This document shows positions 1 through 6,421 of a DNA stretch of 7,802 nucleotides, in pieces (the stretch's first letter is position 1; each line of letters starts with the position of its first letter). The notes below the pieces were generated by a model. That model worked only from the letters and a program-made list of their open reading frames with translations, searched no databases and was not told where the DNA came from. Made by a program: the position numbers and the translations under genes. This DNA comes from JACNFS01 sp964582065 (GTDB taxonomy: Bacteria; Chloroflexota; Dehalococcoidia; GIF9; UBA5629). The stretch lies in contig CAZOQG010000081.1 in the NCBI GenBank assembly GCA_964582065.1, positions 1 through 7,802 on the forward strand, written 5' to 3'.

Positions 1-54
1 GACTTCGTCAAAGCCGTAGGCGCGTTTCATATCTCTGGATTTTGGAATAGCCAT
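1..54 (-). CDS. IMP dehydrogenase/GMP reductase-like protein, N-terminal fragment
   Basis: Only the first 18 codons lie in the window; the gene continues past the left edge. The peptide begins MAIPKSRDMKRAYGFDEV. The segment RAYGFDEV resembles the start of the GuaB3-like branch of the IMP dehydrogenase/GMP reductase TIM-barrel family, whose members often begin with a short basic stretch followed by (R)AYGFDD/E(I/V). If that is right the enzyme acts on purine nucleotides in the cytosol, but the catalytic Cys loop and NAD site are outside the window, so the reaction cannot be assigned. The ATG at 54-52 is preceded by a weak purine-rich stretch (GAAAAG) and by a good promoter at the right distance, which supports this start. 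The gene diverges from rsmI. Family assignment is moderate because it rests on about ten residues. Confidence 0.6.
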   Translation of the reverse strand, partial: MAIPKSRDMKRAYGFDEV

Positions 55-82
55 ATTTATCTTTTCGGAGTGGTTGGTGTAG

Positions 83-112
83 ACTATAGCAAAGGCCGGG
101 GTTTGGAGTCAA
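83..112 (-). promoter_or_regulatory. Sigma70-type promoter of the GuaB-like gene
   Basis: On the minus strand a -35 box TTGACT (112-107) is followed after 18 bp by TATAGT (88-83). The -10 box is preceded by TG and one base, making it an extended -10. Five of six bases match consensus in each box. Transcription would start near 76, giving a leader of about 22 nt before the ATG at 54. Inferred from sequence only. Confidence 0.7.
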
Positions 113-140
113 GCCAAGGCAGGGTCTGGTGCCGAAGGGC

Positions 141-169
141 TAGACCTGTTTGCGGGGGTAGGTTATAAT
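141..169 (+). promoter_or_regulatory. Sigma70-type promoter of the rsmI operon
   Basis: A perfect TATAAT (164-169) lies 17 bp downstream of TAGACC (141-146), which matches four of six bases of the -35 consensus. Transcription should begin around 175-177, only about 8-10 nt before the GTG start of rsmI. This leaves essentially no room for a Shine-Dalgarno, so the rsmI message would be nearly leaderless. It is back to back with the promoter at 83-112. Confidence 0.65.
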
Positions 170-184
170 TGTGGCGGTTAAGTT

Positions 185-1006
185 GTGCCTGCTCTCTATA
201 TTGTGGCTACGCCGATTGGGAATTTGGAAGACGTTTCTTTGCGAGCTTTGCGTGTATTGAGCCAGGTGGAGTTGATTGCTGCCGAGGATACGCGCACTAC
301 CCGCCAACTGCTGAACGCTTATAGCATAAAAACTCCGCTGACTAGTTATCACGAGCACAGCAAACGAGCTAAGGTCGGTTACCTTTTGGATTGCCTTAAA
401 GAAAAAGATGTGGCCCTGGTCTCGGAAGCTGGCATGCCGGGATTGAGTGACCCTGGTTATGAACTTATTGCAGCAGCTATTGAGCACGGTGTTCCTGTTG
501 TGCCTGTTCCTGGTGCCTCGGCGCTGATTACGGCTGTCGTGGTTTCCGGATTACCGGCCGGTCAATTTCTTTACCTTGGCTTCTTGCCTCGCCGGCACGG
601 AGACAGGCAACGGGTCCTCCGGGCTGTGGCTGATGAACCGTGGACTGTGGTTGCTTTTGAAGCTCCCCACCGGCTTTTGGAAACACTGAAAGATGCCCTG
701 GAGATCTTTGGAGACAGGAAACTGGCGGTTTGCCGGGAGCTTACCAAGGTTCACGAGGAAGTCTTTAGAGGCAGGTTGAGCCAGGCAATAGAGCATTTTG
801 CCCAACCAAAGGGTGAATTTACCTTGGTCATTGAAGGTAAGCCGAGGCAGAAGCCTGAGATTACTGAACAAGTTGAAACGGAACTATACGAGCTGTATCG
901 GCAGGGGAGTGGTGCCAGGGAAGCAGTAGCTCGGTTGTCTGAAACCAGCGGTGTGTCAAAAAAGGAACTTTATCAAGCTTGGCTAAGGCTGGCTAAAGGA
1001 GAGTAA
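185..1006 (+). CDS. rsmI: 16S rRNA (cytidine(1402)-2'-O)-methyltransferase RsmI
   Basis: RsmI uses S-adenosylmethionine to methylate the 2'-O of C1402 in the decoding centre of 16S rRNA, acting on the 30S subunit in the cytosol. The 273-residue product has the family signatures in order: VATPIGNLEDVSLRAL (residues 7-22), AEDTRTTRQLL (33-43), SYHEHS (54-59), the SAM-pocket segment SEAGMPGLSDPG (80-91), then VPVPGASA. The C-terminal end (VSKKELYQAWLRL) is also typical. The more common T of GTPxxSDPG is M84 here. The start is a GTG at 185; it places the Leu-Tyr-Ile-Val-Ala strand at the expected position, and no better start exists. There is no Shine-Dalgarno and the predicted transcription start is only 8-10 nt upstream. 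It is first in an apparent operon, with the next gene's ribosome binding site (AAAGGAG, 995-1001) inside its last codons. Confidence 0.95.
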   Translation: MPALYIVATPIGNLEDVSLRALRVLSQVELIAAEDTRTTRQLLNAYSIKTPLTSYHEHSKRAKVGYLLDCLKEKDVALVSEAGMPGLSDPGYELIAAAIEHGVPVVPVPGASALITAVVVSGLPAGQFLYLGFLPRRHGDRQRVLRAVADEPWTVVAFEAPHRLLETLKDALEIFGDRKLAVCRELTKVHEEVFRGRLSQAIEHFAQPKGEFTLVIEGKPRQKPEITEQVETELYELYRQGSGAREAVARLSETSGVSKKELYQAWLRLAKGE

Positions 1007-1008
1007 CA

Positions 1009-1263
1009 ATGCGTCGTGGTTGTATTGCTACAGGGGAAATCAAGTGTGATGGTTGTAACCGTGTAATCGGGGATGGGGAGCGATATTTGGTCATGGAAGA
1101 AGATGAAAAACAGTGTTTGTGCATCGACTGCTGTTTGAGCAAAGGCTACGCGGCCTATTTGGAACAAAAGGGTGAACGGGTGCTAACCTTTTTCCCACCA
1201 AAGCTAGATTCATCAGAGAATCTGAATGATAACAGTTTGACCGAAAAGCAGATTGATGTCTGA
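1009..1263 (+). CDS. Small cysteine-rich, zinc-ribbon-like protein of unknown function
   Basis: This 84-residue protein has Cys13-x2-Cys16 and Cys38-x2-Cys41 (with extra Cys5, Cys36 and Cys42), the spacing of two zinc knuckles about 22 residues apart. I infer a zinc-ribbon fold of roughly residues 10-50. It is followed by a short charged tail (about 60-84) rich in Asp, Glu, Asn and Ser that looks disordered. There is no signal peptide or membrane segment. The start is well supported: ATG at 1009 follows AAAGGAG (995-1001) by 7 nt. It lies 2 nt after the rsmI stop and overlaps the metG ATG by 8 nt, so it is very likely co-transcribed and translationally coupled to metG. Context suggests a role near translation, but I recognise no characterised family and assign no function. 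The tight packing and strong ribosome binding site argue that it is a real gene. Confidence 0.8.
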   Translation: MRRGCIATGEIKCDGCNRVIGDGERYLVMEEDEKQCLCIDCCLSKGYAAYLEQKGERVLTFFPPKLDSSENLNDNSLTEKQIDV

Positions 1264-2926
1264 GCATGTTTTCATCGGCGTGGCCTGGCCTTATGCCAAT
1301 GGTTCGCTTCATCTGGGGCAGATAGCTGGGGCTTACTTGCCCGCTGATATCTTTGCCCGCTATCACCGTCTTAAGGGTAATAAGGTATTGATGGTCTCGG
1401 GGAGCGATCAGCATGGAACGCCAATTACGCTGCGCGCTGAACAAGAGAATAAATCTCCTCAAGAGATAGTCTCGAGGTATCATCAGGAGTTTCTCGATTG
1501 CTGGCAGAAGCTGGGTATTTCCTATGATTTGTTTACTAGCACTGGCACCCCGAATCATGCTCAGGTGGCTCATGATATCTTCCTCGGCTTATTGGACAAA
1601 GGCTATATGTACAAGGATGCTGTGTCTCAAGCCTATTGCCCCCGCTGCCAGCGCTTTCTGCCCGACCGCTACGTTGAAGGCACCTGTCCCTATTGTCATT
1701 TTCCCCAGGCGCGGGGTGACCAGTGTGACGAATGTGGCAGGACTTTGAATCCTAGCGACCTTGTTGACCTTCGTTGCCGTCTTTGTTCTACAGTTCCTCG
1801 CTTTGAGGTTTCCGAGCATTTCTTCCTCCGCCTCAGTGCCTTTGAAGACAGATTGAAAGCCTGGGTAGAGGAGCAAACCCACTGGCGTCACAATGTGTTG
1901 AATTTTACCTTGGGTATTCTGAAGGGTGGGCTTAAGGATCGGGCAATAACTCGGGATATAGAGTGGGGAGTAACTGTCCCTCAAGCTGGCTTTGAACGGA
2001 AACGCATCTATGTCTGGTTTGAGGCAGTTATCGGTTATCTTTCGGCAAGCAAGGAATGGGCAATCAATAATGGCGACGGTGCGGCCTGGCAGCCTTTCTG
2101 GGGGAACGGAGCCAAAAGCTACTATTTTATCGGCAAAGACAACATACCTTTCCATACGCTTATATGGCCGGCAATGTTAATGGGCTACGGGGATCATAAC
2201 CTTCCCTATGATGTCCCGGCCAATGAGTTCTTGACTATTGAAGGCAAGAGACTTTCCACGAGCCGCAACTGGGCGGTATGGCTTCCTGACTATTTGGAGA
2301 GGTATGCCCCAGACCCGCTGCGTTATGTCTTATCTATAAACATGCCGGAAACTTCGGATACTGACTTCTCGTGGCGTGAGTTTGTTCGCCGCAATAATGA
2401 TGAGCTTGTGGCTACTTACGGCAATTTAGCCCATCGGGTTCTCACTTTTGCGAACCGTAATTTCGCTGGAGTAGTACCAGCCCCTGGAGAACTTGATAGT
2501 CACAGTCAGGAACTTCTCGGTAAGGCTCAGACCACGTTGGACAACGTTGATAGACTTCTTTATGGTTGTCATTTCAGGGAGAGCCTCAGGGGGGCCATGT
2601 CGTTAGCTCAGGAAGCTAACCGGTACCTTGAGGACAAAGCGCCCTGGAAAACAATTAAGCAGAACAGCCAAGCTTCAGCTACAGCTATTTATGTGGGGTT
2701 GTCAGTGCTTTCGGCTTTGAAGACTATTCTTTATCCATTTCTGCCTTTTAGCTCGCAGGAACTTCATAATCTTCTTGGCTTCGATGGTAAGCTTGAGGCA
2801 TCCGGCTGGAGGATTCAATCGGTTGCGTCAGGGCAAAAGCTGCCACCTCCACAGCCGCTGTTTGATAAGCTGGATGAGAGCATTGTGGATGAAGAAAGTA
2901 GCCGTCTTGGAAGTGAGAAATTATAG
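1256..2926 (+). CDS. metG: Methionine--tRNA ligase (MetRS), without C-terminal tRNA-binding domain
   Basis: MetRS charges tRNA-Met and initiator tRNA with methionine in an ATP-dependent reaction in the cytosol. The 556-residue product shows the class I catalytic domain: the HIGH-equivalent HLGQ (19-22) inside PYANGSLHLGQ, SGSDQHGTP (48-56), and a four-knuckle zinc insertion with CPRC (128-131), CPYC (144-147), CDEC (157-160) and CRLC (174-177). The KMSKS-equivalent is RLSTS (332-336), followed by RNWAVW. An alpha-helical anticodon-binding domain follows. It stops after that domain, so it lacks the extra dimerising, OB-fold tRNA-binding domain of the longer E. coli type. Both signature loops deviate from the textbook form, though KISTS-like versions are known in other bacteria. 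I chose ATG at 1256 over the adjacent in-frame TTG at 1253. No clear Shine-Dalgarno is present; the start overlaps the preceding gene by 8 nt, pointing to translational coupling. Confidence 0.96.
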   Translation: MSEHVFIGVAWPYANGSLHLGQIAGAYLPADIFARYHRLKGNKVLMVSGSDQHGTPITLRAEQENKSPQEIVSRYHQEFLDCWQKLGISYDLFTSTGTPNHAQVAHDIFLGLLDKGYMYKDAVSQAYCPRCQRFLPDRYVEGTCPYCHFPQARGDQCDECGRTLNPSDLVDLRCRLCSTVPRFEVSEHFFLRLSAFEDRLKAWVEEQTHWRHNVLNFTLGILKGGLKDRAITRDIEWGVTVPQAGFERKRIYVWFEAVIGYLSASKEWAINNGDGAAWQPFWGNGAKSYYFIGKDNIPFHTLIWPAMLMGYGDHNLPYDVPANEFLTIEGKRLSTSRNWAVWLPDYLERYAPDPLRYVLSINMPETSDTDFSWREFVRRNNDELVATYGNLAHRVLTFANRNFAGVVPAPGELDSHSQELLGKAQTTLDNVDRLLYGCHFRESLRGAMSLAQEANRYLEDKAPWKTIKQNSQASATAIYVGLSVLSALKTILYPFLPFSSQELHNLLGFDGKLEASGWRIQSVASGQKLPPPQPLFDKLDESIVDEESSRLGSEKL

Positions 2927-2950
2927 TCTGCTACATGGTATCAAATGACC

Positions 2951-3019
2951 GGCTTCTCCCTTGAAAGGTGAGCCTTGGTGGGGGTTAGTTTCTCTCGGCC
3001 ATTGATGTCCCCCCGCTAG
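2951..3019 (+). other. Possible RNA hairpins in the metG-prenyl synthase gap
   Basis: The 131-nt gap (2927-3057) has no open frame of note and no clear promoter. It could form two successive stems. One is imperfect: GGCTT (2951-2955) with GAGCC (2970-2974), enclosing a small CCT/AGG stem. The other is a 10-bp stem with three G-U pairs between TTGGTGGGGG (2975-2984) and CCCCCGCTAG (3010-3019), with a 25-nt loop. Neither is followed by a T run, so this is not a standard intrinsic terminator. It could be a leader structure for the downstream gene or chance pairing between a G run and a C run. Confidence 0.3.
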
Positions 3020-3057
3020 AGGAAGAGAATCATAAGGAATCTTGCGGTTAACCATAA

Positions 3058-4020
3058 ATGAATCTTAGTGATATCTATGAACCTATCGAAGACGACCTAG
3101 AGAAGGTCGAGCAAAGCCTAGAGGCGGTGGCCCATGTCGATGTTCCTTTGCTCGGCCAGTTGCTGGGATATGCCTTGACAGGCGGGGGCAAACGAATTCG
3201 GCCAGCACTAGCCTTGCTTTGCGGGAAATTTCATCTCTACGACCCCGCCCTCCTTGTGCCGATGGCAACTGCAGTGGAACTTCTCCATACGGCTACTCTG
3301 GTCCATGACGATATTGTGGACCGCTCACCAATCCGCCGTGGCAAGCCGACAGTTAGCTCTGCGTGGGGTGAAAACAGAGCATTACTGCTTGGTGATTACC
3401 TGTTTGCCAAGGCTGCTAGCGTCGCGGCCAGCACCGGGAACTTGAGGGTGATAGAACTATTTGCTCAGGCGCTTATGACTATTTCCGGCGGCGAGGTAAG
3501 ACAAACCAGTATCGCCTTCGATTTGAAACAGGCTCGTGACTACTATTACCAGTGGATCAGTGCTAAGACAGCTTGTCTTTTCTCACTGGCAACTGAATCA
3601 GGCGCTATTCTAAGTCAGTCTCCTGAAAACGTGGTCGAGGCAACGAAAGACTACGGCCATAATCTTGGTATGGCCTTTCAGATTTTGGATGATGTTCTGG
3701 ATTTTGTTGGTGAAGAGGCTGAAGTCGGCAAACCAGTGGGTTCTGATTTAGGTGAAGGCGCAGTGACTCTTCCTTCGATACTCTTTGCCGAGTCTCATCC
3801 TGAGGACAATCTGATAAAGAGTGTTATTGAGGACAGAGATACCGAAAGTGTGGCGTTGGCTGTAGAGAAGATTCGTAATTCACCGGTTATCGGTGAATGT
3901 TTGGCCATCGCTGCCGATTTCTCTTCCCGGGCCTGCCGGGCTGTGGGGAAGCTCCCTGATAATAGCTCTCGTCAGGCTTTGCTTCACCTGGCTACCTACA
4001 TTATCCAGCGCCGGAAATAG
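3058..4020 (+). CDS. Trans-isoprenyl (polyprenyl) diphosphate synthase, probably long-chain
   Basis: This enzyme class condenses isopentenyl diphosphate units onto an allylic diphosphate in the trans configuration, making prenyl chains for quinones or other lipids. The 320-residue protein has GGGKRIRP (42-49), the first Asp-rich motif DDIVD (84-88) followed by RSPIRRGKPT, and the second Asp-rich motif DDVLD (211-215) inside AFQILDDVLDF. The Gly-Lys-Pro-Val-Gly-Ser-Asp-Leu segment after it is also typical. The residues 5 and 4 positions before the first Asp-rich motif are Ala79 and Thr80. Small residues there leave the product pocket open in known family members, so I infer a chain longer than C15-C20; exact length cannot be read. 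An in-frame stop (TAA 3055-3057) lies directly before the ATG, so this is the longest possible start. The only Shine-Dalgarno-like sequence, AAGGAA (3034-3039), is too far away at 18 nt. It converges on moaE with 9 nt between the stops. Confidence 0.93.
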   Translation: MNLSDIYEPIEDDLEKVEQSLEAVAHVDVPLLGQLLGYALTGGGKRIRPALALLCGKFHLYDPALLVPMATAVELLHTATLVHDDIVDRSPIRRGKPTVSSAWGENRALLLGDYLFAKAASVAASTGNLRVIELFAQALMTISGGEVRQTSIAFDLKQARDYYYQWISAKTACLFSLATESGAILSQSPENVVEATKDYGHNLGMAFQILDDVLDFVGEEAEVGKPVGSDLGEGAVTLPSILFAESHPEDNLIKSVIEDRDTESVALAVEKIRNSPVIGECLAIAADFSSRACRAVGKLPDNSSRQALLHLATYIIQRRK

Positions 4021-4029
4021 AAACGGCTG

Positions 4030-4440
4030 TCACGTTCGGCTTTGTGCTGGGCCTTCGCCAGTTTCATAAATCTCTTTTTCCGTTGTAATTCCGCCTTGCT
4101 TGAGCCTATCGACAGCGTATTGGCAGGCTTGGAAAGCTTCTTGACGATGAGCTGCGGCTATGGCTACAACCAGGGCAATTTCGCCGACTCTTAGCTTGCC
4201 GATTCTGCGGCTGATAGCTACGTCGTGAAGCTGCCACTTTTGATTGATCTCGGAAACTACCTCATGCAGTCTTGGCTCAGCCTTTTTGTCGCGGGTCTCA
4301 ATCTCCAAGAAGGCGACTTTCCTGCCTCGAGTTGTATTGCGCACCGTGCCGACGAAAGTAACGATAGCGCCGTAGTCGTCTTTCTTGACTTTGTCGATTA
4401 TGAACTGTGGGGAAAGAGGTTTTGAGGTAATCTCAATCAT
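4030..4440 (-). CDS. moaE: Molybdopterin synthase catalytic subunit MoaE-like protein
   Basis: MoaE binds precursor Z (cPMP) and, with thiocarboxylated MoaD, makes the dithiolene of molybdopterin. The 136-residue product matches the family along its length: GAIVTFVGTVRNTTRGRKV (24-42), LEIETRDKKAEPRLHEVVSEI (45-65, the YE-Y-x-MAE region), the conserved GKLRVGE (81-87), AAHRQEAFQAC (96-106) and DRLKQ (111-115). His98-Arg99 and Lys114 correspond to active-site residues. The usual PIWKKE ending is replaced by ITTEKE (118-123), so the second catalytic lysine may be Lys122, shifted by one residue, or absent. No moaD, moaA or moaC lies nearby, so the partner must be elsewhere. It is 45 nt downstream of ftsH on the same strand and probably read from the ftsH transcript. 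No good Shine-Dalgarno precedes the ATG, and no in-frame alternative start exists between it and the ftsH stop. Confidence 0.88.
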   Translation of the reverse strand: MIEITSKPLSPQFIIDKVKKDDYGAIVTFVGTVRNTTRGRKVAFLEIETRDKKAEPRLHEVVSEINQKWQLHDVAISRRIGKLRVGEIALVVAIAAAHRQEAFQACQYAVDRLKQGGITTEKEIYETGEGPAQSRT

Positions 4441-4485
4441 GCAACTTCGGCAGCAGTTAGTGCTAAGCCTACAGCTGTGGCGATG

Positions 4486-6330
4486 TTAGGAAGCTGGTGC
4501 GGCTTCTAGCTCAGGCGATGGCAGCGGTTCTTTAACCAAAGCCTCAAATTCCGCCTCTTCGATAGTCTCCTTATCGATGAGACGTTCGGCGATGAGCTTC
4601 AGCCTTTCTTTATTCTCAGTCAGGATTTCCTTGGCAGTATCGTAGGCACGTTGAATAAGACCATGAACCTCTTTGTCAATCTCCTCGGCTATCTTCTCAC
4701 TATAATTCCGCTGCTCGTGGATTTCACGACCGAGGAAGACGAGTTCCTCCCGGCGACCGAAGGTGCGAGGTCCTAGCTTTGTGCTCATTCCGTATTCGGT
4801 TACCATTTTTCGGGCAAGGCCAGTTGCCTTTTCCAGGTCGTTTTGGGCTCCGGTGGTTATTTCACCAAAGGCAATCTCTTCACCTGCTCGTCCGGCCAGG
4901 GTTACTACCAACATATCCTCAAACTGGGGACGTGTCCACAAATGGCGGTCTTCGGTGGGCAGAAAGCGTGTCCACCCTCCCATCATCCCTCGAGCCACAA
5001 TAGAGATTTTGTGCACCGGGTCGGCGTTTGGCAGCATTTTGGAGGCCAGGGCATGCCCGGTTTCATGGTAGGCGATAAGCTCCTTTTCCTTCTGAGTTAT
5101 CACCCGCCCTTTCTTTTCAGGCCCGGCGATAACGCGGTCAATGGAATCTTCTAATTCGCTGGTACGAATATCTTTGCGGCCATGCCTGGCTGCCAGAATA
5201 GCTGCCTCATTGATTAGGTTGGCTAAATCGGCGCCACTGAAGCCAGGAGTCTGTTTGGCAATTACTTCTAAAGAGACTTTTTTTGCCAGCGGCTTCCCCT
5301 TAGCGTGCACCTCAAGGATGGCTTTGCGACCATTGATATCCGGTTGGTCGATGATAACATGGCGGTCGAAGCGGCCAGGCCGCAACAATGCCGGGTCAAG
5401 GATATCAGGGCGGTTGGTAGCGGCGAGAACAATAACATTAACGCTGCTGTCGAAGCCGTCCATTTCCACCAATATCTGGTTCAAGGTTTGCTCCCGCTCG
5501 TCATGACCGCCACCTAGGCCGGCGCCACGATGTCTGCCGACGGCATCGATTTCGTCAACGAAGACAATGCACGGCGAATTGCGCTTGGCTTGGTCGAAAA
5601 GGTCCCTGACCCTGGAAGCACCGACACCGACAAACATCTCAACAAATTCGCTGCCGCTGATAGAGTAAAACGGGACTCCAGCCTGGCCAGCGGTAGCTTT
5701 GGCTATCAAGGTCTTGCCACAACCTGGTGGGCCTACCAGCAGTATGCCTCGTGGGATGCGGGCTCCTAATGCCAGGAATTTCTCAGGTGATTTGAGAAAC
5801 TCGACTACCTCTTGGAGTTCTCCTTTGGCTTCATCAACCCCGGCGACGTCATCAAAGGTGATAGTAGGTTTGTCGCCAGCCGCCAGCCGTGCCCGGCTTT
5901 TAGCAAAATTGAAAGCTTGGGTATTAGCTCCTCGAGCTGAACGAAAGAGCCAGAAGAGCAGAGCACCGAATAACAGGAGGGGAATGAAGCTGATCATTAT
6001 TCCTCCCCAGTCGAACCCGCCAGTTTTGACAACGAATTTTATCCCGCTTTGCCCAAGTCCTACCCCCGCCTCTTTCATGGTATCCATAAGTTCCTTGGTG
6101 CTGCCGACGAAAGATGCCCTGATTATGTTCTCATCGCCTCTTAAACCGATGAGTCTGGTTCCTTGCTGCTCAATGGTATCGATTTGCCCTTGCTTGGCTT
6201 GAGCGACAAAGGTGTAGAAATCCACTTCCTCAGGCCCCTTAGACATCGGCAGAAAGCTGAAAGCCAGGGCCAATATTGCCACTAGAATCAAAAGGTAGAA
6301 TAAGCTACCTTGCCACCACTTGCCTTTCAT
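4486..6330 (-). CDS. ftsH: ATP-dependent zinc metalloprotease FtsH
   Basis: FtsH is a membrane-anchored hexameric AAA+ protease that unfolds and degrades misfolded membrane proteins and selected soluble regulators. The 614-residue product has TM1 at about 10-28, an extracytoplasmic domain (about 30-108), TM2 at about 109-129, then the AAA module: Walker A GPPGCGKT (200-207), pore loop FVGVG (233-237), Walker B IVFVDE (255-260) and the second region of homology ATNRPDILDPALLRPGRFDR (304-323). The M41 protease domain follows, with the zinc site HETGH (422-426) and a downstream GAQNDLEKAT segment carrying the expected third ligand Asp. The C-terminal tail is Pro/Glu/Ala rich. Length is normal for the family. 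The start is supported by a purine-rich ribosome binding site (GGAAAGG ending 6 nt before the ATG) and a good promoter at 6353-6381. It lies upstream of moaE and downstream of the endonuclease IV-like gene on the same strand. Confidence 0.98.
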   Translation of the reverse strand: MKGKWWQGSLFYLLILVAILALAFSFLPMSKGPEEVDFYTFVAQAKQGQIDTIEQQGTRLIGLRGDENIIRASFVGSTKELMDTMKEAGVGLGQSGIKFVVKTGGFDWGGIMISFIPLLLFGALLFWLFRSARGANTQAFNFAKSRARLAAGDKPTITFDDVAGVDEAKGELQEVVEFLKSPEKFLALGARIPRGILLVGPPGCGKTLIAKATAGQAGVPFYSISGSEFVEMFVGVGASRVRDLFDQAKRNSPCIVFVDEIDAVGRHRGAGLGGGHDEREQTLNQILVEMDGFDSSVNVIVLAATNRPDILDPALLRPGRFDRHVIIDQPDINGRKAILEVHAKGKPLAKKVSLEVIAKQTPGFSGADLANLINEAAILAARHGRKDIRTSELEDSIDRVIAGPEKKGRVITQKEKELIAYHETGHALASKMLPNADPVHKISIVARGMMGGWTRFLPTEDRHLWTRPQFEDMLVVTLAGRAGEEIAFGEITTGAQNDLEKATGLARKMVTEYGMSTKLGPRTFGRREELVFLGREIHEQRNYSEKIAEEIDKEVHGLIQRAYDTAKEILTENKERLKLIAERLIDKETIEEAEFEALVKEPLPSPELEAAPAS

Positions 6331-6352
6331 ACGTTACCTTTCCTTCACGAGT

Positions 6353-6381
6353 ATTATATCAGAAGTCAGTGAATATATGAA
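6353..6381 (-). promoter_or_regulatory. Sigma70-type promoter of ftsH(-moaE)
   Basis: On the minus strand TTCATA (6381-6376, four of six consensus) is followed after 17 bp by a perfect TATAAT (6358-6353). Transcription would start near 6346, leaving about 15 nt that contain the ftsH ribosome binding site. No CIRCE-type inverted repeat is present, so HrcA heat-shock control is not indicated here. I see no hairpin plus T run between the upstream gene's stop (6422) and this promoter, so some readthrough from the endonuclease IV-like gene is possible. Confidence 0.7.
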
Positions 6382-6421
6382 ATGAATTCGTCTCTGCCGG
6401 GTCTGGTCGACGTGAGTTCGC

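Noticed and set aside
1253..1255. TTG one codon upstream of the chosen metG start
   Set aside because: ATG directly follows in frame and is the stronger start codon; the one-residue difference has no effect on the call.
1589..2155. Open frame of 188 codons on the minus strand inside metG, and a similar one at 1091-1573
   Set aside because: Both lie antisense to well-supported genes, show no recognisable motifs and have no ribosome binding site I can identify; they are shadow frames.
2951..2990. Intrinsic terminator after metG
   Set aside because: The hairpin is imperfect and not followed by a run of T, so I list it only as possible RNA structure.
4459..4466. TTAGCACT on the minus strand between ftsH and moaE, resembling half of a CIRCE heat-shock element
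   Set aside because: The second half (GAGTGCTAA after 9 nt) is absent, and the site is downstream of ftsH, not in its promoter.
5699..6202. Open frame of 167 codons on the plus strand opposite ftsH
   Set aside because: Antisense to the highly conserved FtsH AAA module; the peptide is Ser/Pro rich with low-complexity character and no family features.
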